A stretch of DNA of 64,000 nucleotides from Subtercola sp. PAMC28395 (lineage in GTDB: Bacteria; Actinomycetota; Actinomycetes; Actinomycetales; Microbacteriaceae), in the NCBI RefSeq assembly GCF_018889995.1, contig NZ_CP076547.1:868001-932000 (forward strand). The letters are read 5' to 3'. The stretch's first letter is position 1. Every line of letters begins with the position of its first letter. The position numbers and the translations under genes are program-made. Below, piece after piece: positions 7,641-16,692 of the stretch. The notes under the pieces were generated by a model. It saw only the letters and a list, made by a program, of their open reading frames with translations. It did no database searches and was not told the origin of the DNA.

Positions 7641-10600
7641 CTATCCAACCGGCAGGAGCGAGCTGGGGTTGCCGAAGCGGTGGTTCGTCATGCTCACCGA
7701 CTGCTCACGGAGGAACGGCAGCAGCTCGATGCGCGGCGCGCGGGTGACGTCACCCGCGTACACCGCCACGTCGGGCGTGCCGCCGAGGGCTGCGGCGAGT
7801 GCGCGGGGGTCTCCCCCGATCATCCGGATGCGGTCGACGGTGAACGAAGCACCGAAGTAGTGGCCAGCCGGCGAGCCTGAAGCGACAGGGCCGGCCACGA
7901 GCATGCCCAAACCGGGCGCGCCAGAGTTGTCGGCGACCCGAGAATCGGCGGCTCCTGCAGGTGCTCGTGAAGCAGCCTCCGACTCAGCGGCGCGTGCCAG
8001 CCAGCCGGCATCGTCTTCGACAAAGACTCGCACCGCGCGCTCCTTGAGCAGGGCCCGCAGCGGCCGTGGGAGCTTGAGGGCCGTGCTGATCGTCACTGGT
8101 GCGCCTGCACGGGTTGCCGCAGCAAGTACGCGCACCAACTCGACGAACGGCTGGCCCTCAGACAACCGCACCACCACTGGCACCGGCCGGTAGCGCAGCA
8201 CGTTGCGCTCCACCCCGAGGGCCGAGGCGTCGCTGGGAGCGAAGAACCCGGCCCACGCCTCCTCGTCACCCACGGCCGCCCGTCGCACCACCTCGAACTC
8301 CTTGTAGTCGAGCCCGGCGGTCGACGCTTCGAGCAGTTCTGCGACCTTCGGTTCGAGCCCAGCCAGGCTGATGTCGTCGCCTGCCTCGCCGGGTTCATCC
8401 ACCCAGCGGCCCAGCTGCAGCAGGTAGTTCGGCCCACCCGCCTTGGCACCCGCACCCACCGACGAACGCTTCCATCCACCGAACGGCTGGCGCTGAACGA
8501 TGGCGCCCGTGATCCCGCGGTTCACGTACAGGTTGCCCGCCTGAACGCCCGCGAGCCAGTACTCGATCTCGTCTGCGTCGAGCGAGTGGATGCCCGCGGT
8601 CAGACCGAATTCGCTAGCATTCTGCAGCTCAACCGCCGCGGCAAGGGTCGGCGCGTGCATGATGCCGAGCACTGGGCCGAAGTACTCGGTGAGATGGAAG
8701 GCCGAGCCCGCAGCGACGCCGGTGCGCACCCCTGGAGTCCAGAGTCGGCCCGTCTCGTCCAGGGCGCGTGGTTCGACGAGCCACGATTCGCCCGGGCCGA
8801 GGGTGGCCAGGGCATCCAGGAGCTTGCCTGACGCCGGTTCGATCACCGGGCCCAGCTGCGTCGTCGCGTCGGCCGGATACCCCACCCGGAGAGAGGTCAC
8901 CGCGTCGACCAGCTGCTTGCGGAACCGGGCCGAACGCCCGACAGACCCCACGAGAATGACCAGGCTTGCGGCAGAGCACTTCTGGCCCGCGTGCCCGAAC
9001 GCGCTCTTCACGACGTCGGCCGCCGCCAGGTCGAGATCGGCGCTCGGCGTGACGATGATTGCGTTCTTTCCGCTCGTCTCAGCCAGCAGGGGCAGGTCAT
9101 GCCGCCACGAGCGGAACAGGGCCGCCGTCTCGAACGAGCCGGTGAGAATGACCCGGTCGACGAGCGGGTGCGTGATGAGCTCACTGCCGAGCTCCGCCTC
9201 GTCGATGTCGATCAGGGCGAGCAGGTCAGTCGGGATGCCCGCCTGCCAGAGCGACTCGGCGATGACCGCCGCACATCGCCTGGCCTGGGGTGCGGGCTTG
9301 AAGACCACGCCGGCCCCGGCCGCGAGCGCGGCGAGAACGCCGCCCGCCGGGATCGACACCGGAAAGTTCCACGGCGGCGCAACGATGACGAGCGCGGGTG
9401 GCACGAATGTCGCGCCGTCGACGCGCTCGAGCTCGGTGGCCTGCACGCTGTAGTAGTGGGCGAAGTCGACGGCCTCGCTGACCTCGGGGTCACCCTCGGC
9501 GATGGTCTTGCCCGTCTCACTCGCCATGACCTCGAGCAGCAGGTCGCGGTTCGCCTCGAGCGCGAGGCCAGCCCTCCGGAGGGCGGCGGCTCGGACTTCG
9601 GCAGGCTGCGCGCCCCACGCACGCCCGGCCGCTGCGACGCGCTCGAGCAGACCGTCGAGGAGCTCGGGGTCGGCGTAGTGCACGCCCTCGAGCGTCTGTT
9701 CTCCGAGCGTCGACGATTCGACGCGCTTCAGAATGGCCCTCGCCCAATCGCGGTTCGCCGGCAGCGAAGGGTCGGTGTCGGGCGTGTTCACGAAGACTCC
9801 CCGCGGGAGCGCCTCGAGGGCCTCGGGGTCGGCGCGGTTCTGGGTTCGGCGCGGCAGTGGCACAGCGGTGGTCTCGGCCGCCTCGAGCACCGCCAGCGAC
9901 GCGGCGAACCGGGCCCTCTCGCGCTCGAAGGCCACGGCATCGGTGCCGATGTCGAACACCGCCGACATGAAGTTCTCGTCGCTCGCGTTCTCTTCGAGCC
10001 TTCGCACGAGGTAGTTGATGGCGACGGTGAATTCGCGAGGGTGCACAACCGGCGTGTAGAGCAGCAGCCCGCCCACGTGGCGACGCACCGCGTCGGCCTG
10101 CGCGGCAGCCATACCGAGCAGCATCTCGAAGTCGATCGACTTTGTGACGCCGCGGCGTTCGGCGAGGAGCCACGCGAAGGCGATGTCGAAGAGGTTGTGA
10201 CCGGCGACACCGACCTTCACGAACTCGACGCGTTCGGGCGTGAGCGCCCAGTCGAGCACCCGCTTGTAGTTGGTATCGGTCTCTTCTTTGCTGCCCCAGG
10301 TGGCCAGCGGCCAGCCATGGGTGATCGAATCGACCCGCTCCATCGCCAGGTTCGCTCCCTTCACGAGCCGCACCTTGATCGGCGCCCCTCCGTCTGCGAC
10401 GCGCGCCGCCGCCCACGCCTGGAGGCGGCGCATCGCTTGGAGTGCGTCGGGCAGGTACGCCTGCAGCACGATCCCGGCTTCGAGCTGCGTGAATTCGGGG
10501 CGCCCGAGGACGTTCTGGAAGACGGCGATCGTGAGGTCGAGGTCGGCGTATTCCTCCATATCGAGGTTGATGAACTTCGCCGGCTTCGCACCCTGCAGTG

Positions 10601-11270
10601 CGAGCGCGTACAGCGGCACAAGACTGTTGGCGACACGCTCGACGGTTTCGTCGAAGGCCCACAGCGAGAGTTCTGCAGCGATCGCCGACACCTTCACCGA
10701 AATGTAGTCGACGTCATCGCGCGCCAGCAGGTCGAGGGTGCCGCTGAGCCGGTTCTGGGCCTCCCGGTCGCCCAGCACGGCCTCGCCCAGCAGGTTGATG
10801 TTCAGGCGAACGCCCTCAGCTGTCAGTGCCGCGATGGCTTTACCGAGCTTCGCGGGGCTGGCGTCGGCGATGAGGTGACCGACCATGCGCCGGAGCACCC
10901 CCTTAGACGTGGGCACGACAACCCAGGGCAGCGCTTCACCCAGGGCTCCGCCCAGCTTGATCGCGTTGCGCAGGTGTGGAGGCAGGAACTGCGGCGTCAG
11001 CCCGGCCAGGTCGGCGAGATTCTTACCTGCGACCACCGGGTCGTCGGGGCGCGCCACCCCGTCGACGAACCCCACCGTGAAGGCGAGCCCATTCGGGTCT
11101 TTCAGCACTCCGGCCAGGCGCGCGGCAGACTCGTCGACCGGTGTGTCTGCACTCTCAGAGAGCCACCTGCGCACCAGGGCTGTCGCCGCCTCGCGCAGCC
11201 CAGTGAGATCGTCGGGCGCCGCGCCAGGGCCGGACGCAGCCACTTCGGATTCCTGTGCCGGATCGACCAT
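7641..11270 (-). CDS. putA: Bifunctional proline dehydrogenase / L-glutamate-5-semialdehyde dehydrogenase
   Basis: About 1209 residues from ATG 11270. The N-terminal half is the FAD-dependent proline dehydrogenase barrel (YISVKVSAI, NLDMEEYADLDLT, RLVKGANLAMERV, YKRVLDWALTPERVEFVKVGVAGHNLFD in outline). The C-terminal half is an NAD-dependent aldehyde dehydrogenase: PWNFPVSIPAGGV, LTGSFETAALF, the glutamate in LLAETSGKNAIIV and the catalytic cysteine in GHAGQKCSAASLV. It oxidises proline to glutamate and also takes pyrroline-5-carboxylate from RocD. No ribbon-helix-helix DNA-binding domain is present at the N-terminus. In-frame ATGs at 11357 and 11405 would add an Arg-rich leader but run through the neighbour's promoter, so I left them out. 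Confidence 0.93.
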   Translation of the reverse strand: MVDPAQESEVAASGPGAAPDDLTGLREAATALVRRWLSESADTPVDESAARLAGVLKDPNGLAFTVGFVDGVARPDDPVVAGKNLADLAGLTPQFLPPHLRNAIKLGGALGEALPWVVVPTSKGVLRRMVGHLIADASPAKLGKAIAALTAEGVRLNINLLGEAVLGDREAQNRLSGTLDLLARDDVDYISVKVSAIAAELSLWAFDETVERVANSLVPLYALALQGAKPAKFINLDMEEYADLDLTIAVFQNVLGRPEFTQLEAGIVLQAYLPDALQAMRRLQAWAAARVADGGAPIKVRLVKGANLAMERVDSITHGWPLATWGSKEETDTNYKRVLDWALTPERVEFVKVGVAGHNLFDIAFAWLLAERRGVTKSIDFEMLLGMAAAQADAVRRHVGGLLLYTPVVHPREFTVAINYLVRRLEENASDENFMSAVFDIGTDAVAFERERARFAASLAVLEAAETTAVPLPRRTQNRADPEALEALPRGVFVNTPDTDPSLPANRDWARAILKRVESSTLGEQTLEGVHYADPELLDGLLERVAAAGRAWGAQPAEVRAAALRRAGLALEANRDLLLEVMASETGKTIAEGDPEVSEAVDFAHYYSVQATELERVDGATFVPPALVIVAPPWNFPVSIPAGGVLAALAAGAGVVFKPAPQARRCAAVIAESLWQAGIPTDLLALIDIDEAELGSELITHPLVDRVILTGSFETAALFRSWRHDLPLLAETSGKNAIIVTPSADLDLAAADVVKSAFGHAGQKCSAASLVILVGSVGRSARFRKQLVDAVTSLRVGYPADATTQLGPVIEPASGKLLDALATLGPGESWLVEPRALDETGRLWTPGVRTGVAAGSAFHLTEYFGPVLGIMHAPTLAAAVELQNASEFGLTAGIHSLDADEIEYWLAGVQAGNLYVNRGITGAIVQRQPFGGWKRSSVGAGAKAGGPNYLLQLGRWVDEPGEAGDDISLAGLEPKVAELLEASTAGLDYKEFEVVRRAAVGDEEAWAGFFAPSDASALGVERNVLRYRPVPVVVRLSEGQPFVELVRVLAAATRAGAPVTISTALKLPRPLRALLKERAVRVFVEDDAGWLARAAESEAASRAPAGAADSRVADNSGAPGLGMLVAGPVASGSPAGHYFGASFTVDRIRMIGGDPRALAAALGGTPDVAVYAGDVTRAPRIELLPFLREQSVSMTNHRFGNPSSLLPVG

Positions 11271-11350
11271 GCTCTGAGAATATCCCGCTGCTTTTCGATT
11301 TCGCCGTGCACGTGCCGACCGGGCCGCATTCTCCCGTAATCGTTCCTCGG

Positions 11351-11380
11351 TTGACATGCAGCCAAATGGTTGCCTATTAT
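11351..11380 (+). promoter_or_regulatory. Near-consensus sigma-70 promoter, probably giving a leaderless transcript
   Basis: TTGACA (11351-11356), 18-bp spacer, TATTAT (11375-11380). The in-frame GTG of the ArsR-SRPBCC gene begins at 11387, 6-7 bases after the -10 box, exactly where transcription should start. The mRNA would therefore be leaderless, a common arrangement in actinobacteria. Confidence 0.75.
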
Positions 11381-11386
11381 GGGCGT

Positions 11387-12235
11387 GTGAACGAGAACAC
11401 GGCAAGCGAACCGGTCGACCCCGAGATCGGTGACACCTTTCGTGCCCTGGCCGACGCGACGCGACGGCGGTTGCTCGACACTCTCAATAACAGGGACGGC
11501 CAGACACTGAATGAACTCTGCAGCGGGCTGGCCATGACACGCCAGTCGGTGAGCAAGCACCTCGCCATCCTCGAGGAGGCGAATCTCGTCAGGGCCGTGC
11601 GCCACGGCAGGGAGAAGCTGCACTACCTCAACGCTGCCCCGATCGCCGCGATCGCCGACCGCTGGATCAAACCGTACGACCGACGGCGCGTCAACGCACT
11701 CGCCGACCTCAAAACCGCATTGGAGAACCCCGACATGAGCAAGCCGACTTTCGTCTACACGACGTACATCCACACCACGCCCGAGAAGCTGTGGAACGCG
11801 CTGATCGATCCAGCGTTCACCAGCACGTACTGGGGCGCCTCCTTCACAACCGACTGGAAGGTCGGGTCAGAAATGACCTGGCACTACGGCGAAGTGACGA
11901 TCCAGGATGCCGGTCAGGTCGTCCTTGAGTTCGATCCCTTCACACGTCTTGCCTACTCATGGCAGTCCATCCCTGAAGATTTTGCCCAGCTCGTCGGCTT
12001 CAGCCCCGAGTATGCCGAGGCTCTTCGAGGCGAACCTCGCTCGCAGGTCTCATTCGAGTTGGAGGAGGCCGGCGACCAGGTGAAGCTGACCCTGGTCCAC
12101 GAAGGGTTCGAGGAGGGGAGCAGCATGCTCGGGAGCATCAGCGGCGGCTGGCCGATGGTGGTCTCCGCACTCAAGACCCTGCTCGAGACCGGCTCCACGA
12201 CGACGGCATTCGGCACTCGCGGCGGCGACAACTGA
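11387..12235 (+). CDS. ArsR-family regulator fused to an SRPBCC (AHSA1-like) domain
   Basis: 282 residues. Residues about 10-100 form an ArsR winged helix (DTFRALADATRRRLLDTL, CSGLAMTRQSVSKHLAILEE, GREKLHYLNAAPI). From about 120 to the end is a START-like SRPBCC domain beginning FVYTTYIHTTPEKLWNALID and ending with the PMVVSALKTLLETG helix typical of AHSA1/activator-of-Hsp90-like proteins. Such fusions are known in actinobacteria and presumably place a hydrophobic ligand domain on the repressor. An internal ATG before the SRPBCC half raises the possibility that it is also made separately. GTG 11387 is favoured by the promoter position; ATG 11366 lies between the promoter boxes. Confidence 0.85.
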   Translation: MNENTASEPVDPEIGDTFRALADATRRRLLDTLNNRDGQTLNELCSGLAMTRQSVSKHLAILEEANLVRAVRHGREKLHYLNAAPIAAIADRWIKPYDRRRVNALADLKTALENPDMSKPTFVYTTYIHTTPEKLWNALIDPAFTSTYWGASFTTDWKVGSEMTWHYGEVTIQDAGQVVLEFDPFTRLAYSWQSIPEDFAQLVGFSPEYAEALRGEPRSQVSFELEEAGDQVKLTLVHEGFEEGSSMLGSISGGWPMVVSALKTLLETGSTTTAFGTRGGDN

Positions 12236-12309
12236 CACCAGCCGCCGCGTGGTGCCTCGATGCCGTGAGTCGGTGGCCCACGCCCGGCGCCGTGGTTCAG
12301 CGGCGGGAA

Positions 12310-13290
12310 TCAGTGCCAGCGGTGGTCGGCAATGGTCGCGCGCGGCCCGAACCGCGGCTTCGCGACACCGCTCGAGAGCAGAAGTCGCACGATACGCTGA
12401 CGGTGGCCCCGCCACGGCTCCAGAAGTTCGAGCATGCCGTCGTCATCGACCGGTTTGCCGATCAGCACCCAGCCCACGTGAGCGGCGAGGTGAAAGTCCC
12501 CGACGCTGACGGCATCCGGATGCCCGTGCGAACGTTGGCACGTCTCGGCAGCCGTCCACGGGCCCACCCCGCGCACCGACTGCAGCTTCTCGAGAACCGT
12601 GGAGAGCGCGTCGGCGGGCGCTGCGGCGGGCGTGGAGTCGACGCGTGCAGCAAAATCTGTGGTGTCAGCGAGGCGGTCGAGCGCATCGGCTACGGCCGAC
12701 GCGGTGACAATCGCTCGCGAACGGTCGGGGCCGACACCGGCCCGATGCCATTCCCACGACGGCACCAGCGCCCAGCCCCTGGCGCTCGGCTGCACTCGCA
12801 TTCCCTCAGGCGCGGGGCCGGGCGGCACGTCACCGAACCGCGCGAGCAGGTAACGCCAGGCTCGTCGAGCCTCGACGGTCGTGACCTTCTGCTCCAGGAT
12901 GGTCGGCACGAGCGACTCGAACACGAGCGAGGTCTTCGTCAGCCACATCCCCTGGTGCTGACGGCGCACCTCCACCAGCGGCGGCACCCCCGTCAGGTCG
13001 AGGCCCGACCAGTCGTCGGCCGCGCCGAGCAGGGCTGGCAGGGCATCCAGAGCCCAGGAGGCACCCACACCCCAGGCCGTGGCGACGACGCTGCTCTGCC
13101 GCGCTTCGACATGCAGGGTCGCGGGGCCCAGCGGCGTGCGCATGACGCGCCAGAACCCGTTCGCAGTGACTCGCATGGTGGGGTCGCCGATGCCGCGCAG
13201 AAGGGGGCCAACCGTCTGCCTGAGATTCACGGGGCGCGAAGGAGCGTAGCGTGCGGTCAGTGGCCGCGTGGCCTCGAGCAGGGCATCCAT
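12310..13290 (-). CDS. DNA-3-methyladenine glycosylase family protein (AlkA-like HhH-GPD)
   Basis: 326 residues. The C-terminal half has the helix-hairpin-helix and GPD region of base-excision DNA glycosylases: LQSVRGVGPWTAAETCQRS, then SVGDFHLAAHVGW, where the aspartate is the catalytic residue. The N-terminal part (PLLRGIGDPTMRV) is AlkA-like without a methyltransferase domain. It would remove alkylated purines from DNA. No ada gene is nearby. The start ATG 13290 is the first plausible one and leaves a short gap to the aminotransferase. Confidence 0.87.
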   Translation of the reverse strand: MDALLEATRPLTARYAPSRPVNLRQTVGPLLRGIGDPTMRVTANGFWRVMRTPLGPATLHVEARQSSVVATAWGVGASWALDALPALLGAADDWSGLDLTGVPPLVEVRRQHQGMWLTKTSLVFESLVPTILEQKVTTVEARRAWRYLLARFGDVPPGPAPEGMRVQPSARGWALVPSWEWHRAGVGPDRSRAIVTASAVADALDRLADTTDFAARVDSTPAAAPADALSTVLEKLQSVRGVGPWTAAETCQRSHGHPDAVSVGDFHLAAHVGWVLIGKPVDDDGMLELLEPWRGHRQRIVRLLLSSGVAKPRFGPRATIADHRWH

Positions 13291-13436
13291 CGTGAACGAA
13301 GACTAGTTCGCGCACCCGACACCCGTCGAACCGGCACGCCCGATGGCCGCATGATCGAGCACTGGATGCTCGACCCGCCCACCGGCGAACAGCCTCGAAT
13401 GCGCGCGAGCCGACCGGGGCCCTTCCTCGCGCGCGC

Positions 13437-14792
13437 TTAGGAGCCGAGCAGTTCGCCGAGCGCCTCTTCGAACACCACGTGGTGAGCGGCCACATCGTCA
13501 GCCGACGTCACCGGCGACATGAGCGCCATGTTGTGGAACGGCGTGAGGAGAATTCCGCGGTTCAACAGGTACAGGTGCAGGAAGTCCTCGAGTTCGCCGT
13601 CGGCGGCCTCGTTCGACTCCGTGCCGTCGCGGGGGGCGGGGTTCGAGAAGCGGTACTCGGTTCGAGCGCCGAGCTGGCTCACCGACCACGGCAGGCCGAA
13701 GCGGTCGATGGCGGCCTGCACCCCTTCGGTGAACAGGGTCGCGGTGGCGATCATGTGTTCGAACGCCGCGTCGGTGAGCACGTTCTCGAGAGTTGCCTTC
13801 GCCGCCGCCATCGAGAGCGGGTTACCAGCGAGCGTGCCGCCGACCCCGCCCATGTCGATCAGGTCGAGGTCATCGCGGGCCAGGGCCGAGGCTGCGAACT
13901 CGGCGCTCAGGCCATATGCCCCGATCGGAATACCTCCGCCGATCGATTTGCCGATCACGAGGATGTCAGGCTCGAGGTTCCAGAGGCGGGTCGCGCCCCC
14001 GGGCCCCGCAGAGAAGGTGTGGGTCTCGTCGTTGATCAGCAGTGTGCCGTATTTGCGCGTCAGTTCACGCACCCCCTCGAGATACCCGGGCTCCGGCAGG
14101 ACGATCCCGATGTTGGTGAGCGCCGGCTCCATGAGCACTGCAGCCACATCGCCGTAGGCGAGCTGGCGTTCGAGGCCCTCGAGATCGTTGAACTCGGCGA
14201 CGCGCGAGGTGACGGTGACGTCGACCGGCTCACCCACGTTGCCGGGGCGCGACATTCCTTCGCCGTCGGGGCCGACAACGATCAGGGATTCGTCGACACT
14301 GCCGTGGTAGCAGTAGCTGTTGAAGAGGATCTTCGGCCTGCCGGTGAGGGCTCGCACGAGTCGAATCGCCCAGCGATTCGCATCCGTCGCCGTCAGAGCG
14401 AAGCTCCAGCGGTCGAGGCCGAAGCGGCGGGTCAGTTCGGCACCCACCCACTCTGCGTCTTCGGTTGGCAGCATCGTCGTGATGCCACCCAGATCGGATG
14501 CCCGCTGCTGAACCGCCGCGACCGTTGCAGCGGGAGAGTGGCCGGCCATCGCGCCGGTGTCTCCGAGCGCGAAGTCGATGTACTCGAAACCGTCAAGATC
14601 CCACACGCGGTTGCCCAGGGCTCGGTCGAGGTAGATCGGGTAGGCACCGGCCTTCTTGTTCATCCAGGTCATCGGTACCTGGCCGAAGAGGTGGTTCGCA
14701 TCGGCGTAGGCCTGGGCCGATCGCGGGTGCGCACTCACGAACAATTCCTGCTCCCGGGCGTAGAGGGCTGCCAAGCGGGTCCTGTCGATCAC
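13437..14792 (-). CDS. Class III PLP-dependent aminotransferase (glutamate-1-semialdehyde-aminomutase-like)
   Basis: 451 residues from GTG 14792, which has GAAAGG six bases upstream; ATG 14828 would add 12 residues but lies inside a perfect palindrome. The PLP fold is clear: FALTATDANRWAIRLVRALTG, FNSYCYHGSVDES, LINDETHTFSAGPGG and the PLP lysine in ILVIGKSIGGGIPIGAYG. The DETHT instead of DEV/DEI and the TDANRWA motif mark a subgroup annotated only as aspartate aminotransferase family. Substrate unknown. It stands alone, convergent with nothing, and is probably regulated through the palindrome in front of it. Confidence 0.85.
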   Translation of the reverse strand: MIDRTRLAALYAREQELFVSAHPRSAQAYADANHLFGQVPMTWMNKKAGAYPIYLDRALGNRVWDLDGFEYIDFALGDTGAMAGHSPAATVAAVQQRASDLGGITTMLPTEDAEWVGAELTRRFGLDRWSFALTATDANRWAIRLVRALTGRPKILFNSYCYHGSVDESLIVVGPDGEGMSRPGNVGEPVDVTVTSRVAEFNDLEGLERQLAYGDVAAVLMEPALTNIGIVLPEPGYLEGVRELTRKYGTLLINDETHTFSAGPGGATRLWNLEPDILVIGKSIGGGIPIGAYGLSAEFAASALARDDLDLIDMGGVGGTLAGNPLSMAAAKATLENVLTDAAFEHMIATATLFTEGVQAAIDRFGLPWSVSQLGARTEYRFSNPAPRDGTESNEAADGELEDFLHLYLLNRGILLTPFHNMALMSPVTSADDVAAHHVVFEEALGELLGS

Positions 14793-14807
14793 TGTTCGCC
14801 TTTCGTC

Positions 14808-14831
14808 GAGATGCCAGAAGTCTGGCATCTC
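14808..14831. promoter_or_regulatory. 24-bp perfect palindrome upstream of the class III aminotransferase
   Basis: GAGATGCCAGA (14808-14818) is followed by AG and then TCTGGCATCTC (14821-14831), giving 11-bp arms without a mismatch. It ends 15 bp upstream of the GTG start I chose. A perfect dyad of this length at this place is most simply the operator of an unlinked regulator; as RNA it would be a 5'UTR hairpin. Confidence 0.75.
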
Positions 14832-15275
14832 CGGCGCCCCTCCTGTCAACCTTCTGCGCGGTCGAGCCGGCTCGTACTGCGCACGACGGCCGTGCCCGGC
14901 TCGGCGAAACGGCAACGTCAGCGGCATGCCGGGCACCGCCGCCGAGCACGACGGCGTCGTCCCCACCGCGCTGGAGAATCCCCGTTTCACGGGGTGAGCG
15001 TGTTGAGCCCTGCGCTCGGGGCAAAGACGGCTGCGGTCGGCGGCGGGTCGACTTCGAACGCGTGCCTGAGGAGGTGGGCGACTGAGCGTCAGGAGCCCAA
15101 AATCGCGCTCGAGGCATTCGTCGAATACTCTAGAGGCGTTGCGTGGGTGCTCAGGCTGAATTCGGCGCCGCCCCGCGTGCGTGCCGTCAGACAGGCCCGA
15201 CTCCCTCCCCCTGCGCACGGCACGAGAACTCGCAGTACCTGACCGCAGACTCCCTGAACCGAAGGAAACCCCTCC
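14832..15275. other. Intergenic region between divergent aminotransferase and HAD genes
   Basis: About 440 bp without a convincing gene. Frames across it are shadows with no family resemblance. It contains a small hairpin, CCCCGT-TTC-ACGGGG at 14980-14994, and presumably both divergent promoters. I see no repeat, RNA gene or mobile-element trace. Confidence 0.5.
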
Positions 15276-16046
15276 GTGACGACACTCCCCCGGCTTGTAG
15301 CGTTCGACCTCGACGACACGCTCGCCCCCTCGAAGTCCCCGCTCGACCCCGCGATGGCCGAACTCTTGGTGCGCCTGCTCGACGTGACAGAGGTGTGCAT
15401 CATCTCTGGCGGCCAGATCGCCCAGTTCACCTCGCAGGTCATCGAGAATCTGCAGGGCGCCAGCGACGATGCGCTCTCGCACCTGCACATGATGCCCACC
15501 TGCGGCACCCAGTACTACCTGCACCAGAACGGCGGCTGGAACCAGATCTACGCCGAGAACCTGACCGAAGACGAGAAGGCCCGCGCACTCGAGGTCGTCG
15601 AGCGTGTCGCTCGTTCGCTCGGCTACTGGGAGGCGAAGACCTGGGGGCCCATCCTCGAAGACCGTGGCTCGCAGATCACCTTCTCCGCACTCGGGCAGGC
15701 TGCACCTGTGTCGGAGAAGACCGCGTGGGATGCGACCGGTGAGAAGAAGAACACCCTCCGCGAGGCCGCGCAGGCCGAACTCCCCGACCTGGAGGTGCGT
15801 TCAGGCGGGTCGACGTCGGTCGATATCACGCGCCAGGGCATCGACAAGGCCTACGGCATGAAGAAGCTGGCCGAACTCACGGGCATCCCTCTCGACGACA
15901 TGATCTTCGTGGGCGACCGCCTCGACGAGAACGGCAACGACTACCCGGTCAAGGCGCTGGGCGTCGAGTGTGTCGCGGTCGAGGGCTGGCCAGACACCGC
16001 CGCGTACCTCGAAGAGCTCATCCCGCAGTTCGCGCCGCGCGCCTAG
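15276..16046 (+). CDS. HAD-IIB family hydrolase, phosphomannomutase-like
   Basis: 256 residues from a GTG start. HAD motif I is LVAFDLDDTLAPSKSPLD (residues 7-24), motif II ISGG near 45, and motifs III/IV are KAYGMKKL and IFVGDRLDENGNDYPVK. The cap region EDRGSQITFSALGQAAP and the RSGGSTSVDITRQGIDKAYG stretch resemble eukaryotic-type phosphomannomutases of HAD subfamily IIB. It may convert or dephosphorylate hexose phosphates. Phosphomannomutase activity is a homology guess; a plain sugar phosphatase is equally possible. It stands alone between two intergenic regions. Confidence 0.82.
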   Translation: MTTLPRLVAFDLDDTLAPSKSPLDPAMAELLVRLLDVTEVCIISGGQIAQFTSQVIENLQGASDDALSHLHMMPTCGTQYYLHQNGGWNQIYAENLTEDEKARALEVVERVARSLGYWEAKTWGPILEDRGSQITFSALGQAAPVSEKTAWDATGEKKNTLREAAQAELPDLEVRSGGSTSVDITRQGIDKAYGMKKLAELTGIPLDDMIFVGDRLDENGNDYPVKALGVECVAVEGWPDTAAYLEELIPQFAPRA

Positions 16047-16083
16047 GGCGTGTCTCGCATCGAGTCCACTGCTGCGGGGACCA

Positions 16084-16160
16084 CCTCACCCGGCACAGCC
16101 CGCTGCGCCGTGAGACTGCAGCGCCGTGGTGAGGCCGGTACACGTGCCTCATAACGACGC
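16084..16160. repeat. Dispersed inverted repeat family B, copy 1
   Basis: CCTCACCCGGCAC at 16084-16096 and GCCGTGGTGAGG at 16123-16134 form imperfect inverted arms; the following CGGTACACGTGCCTCATAACGACGC matches the family B copy at 17555-17612 apart from an internal deletion. It lies between the HAD gene and the TraR/DksA gene and supplies the first codons of the longest possible frame of the latter. Confidence 0.55.
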
Positions 16161-16191
16161 AGACGGCTCAGAGAACCTCGCACAGGGCAGG

Positions 16192-16566
16192 ATGAACGGG
16201 GCCGAGCGAGCGCAGCTGGAACGGCAGCTTCGGCACCAGCGCGACACTGTCACAGCTGAACTCGAGCGTTCGGCGCAGTCCCTCGCCACGGTGCGCGAGG
16301 CCCGCAGTGGCGGGGATGCCGACGACGAGCACGACCCCGAAGGCGCGACGCTGTCGCAGGAGTGGTCGCGCATCGCCGGTCTGGATTCCGAACTCGTCTC
16401 GCGTTCCGAAGCGATCGATCGTGCGCTGGCTCGGATGTCCGACGGCACCTATGGCACCTGCGTGCGCTGCGGCCAGCAGATCGGATTCGCCCGACTGGAG
16501 GCCGTGCCCGCCGCAGAACTCTGCATTGCCTGCGCCCGCGAGGTCGCCGACCGAGCCCACGCCTAG
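16192..16566 (+). CDS. TraR/DksA-type C4 zinc finger protein
   Basis: About 124 residues from ATG 16192 (AGGG four bases upstream); GTG 16126 or 16144 would extend it through a dispersed repeat, so the shorter form is preferred. An N-terminal coiled coil (AERAQLERQLRHQRDTVTAE) is followed by ALARMSDGTYGTCVRCGQQI and the second CIACA pair, the four-cysteine zinc finger of the DksA/TraR family. Such proteins reach into the RNA polymerase secondary channel or act as general regulators; whether this one binds polymerase is not visible. Confidence 0.83.
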   Translation: MNGAERAQLERQLRHQRDTVTAELERSAQSLATVREARSGGDADDEHDPEGATLSQEWSRIAGLDSELVSRSEAIDRALARMSDGTYGTCVRCGQQIGFARLEAVPAAELCIACAREVADRAHA

Positions 16567-16600
16567 AGATTGCTGCGGGCGGCCACTGGCGCACCGAACC

Positions 16601-16658
16601 CTGGGTGCGCAGGAACGTCCCCGAACCGCCACTTTTGAGGATGTTTCGCCGCACCCAG
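16601..16658. repeat. Dispersed inverted repeat family A, copy 3
   Basis: Outer arms CTGGGTGCG (16601-16609) and CGCACCCAG (16650-16658) pair perfectly; the interior AGGAACGTCCCCGAACC...GAGGATGTTTCGC matches the copy at 2804 (15 of 19 bases over the right arm). It lies between convergent TraR/DksA and OhrR-like genes, so it could double as a terminator. Confidence 0.7.
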
Positions 16659-16692
16659 CGCCCCTCACCTCAGCGGGTGGCCGACGCAGCCG

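Noticed and set aside
8991..11339. 782-codon open frame on the + strand opposite putA
   Set aside because: Arg/Gly/Glu/His-rich translation without family resemblance; it is the antisense shadow of a conserved GC-rich gene.
14980..14994. CCCCGT-TTC-ACGGGG hairpin as terminator or attenuator
   Set aside because: Only 6 bp, no U tract and no gene ending nearby; noted but not called.
14829..15524. Upstream extension of the class III aminotransferase frame to 695 residues
   Set aside because: The added part has no similarity to aminotransferases, crosses a palindrome and overlaps the 5' part of the HAD gene.
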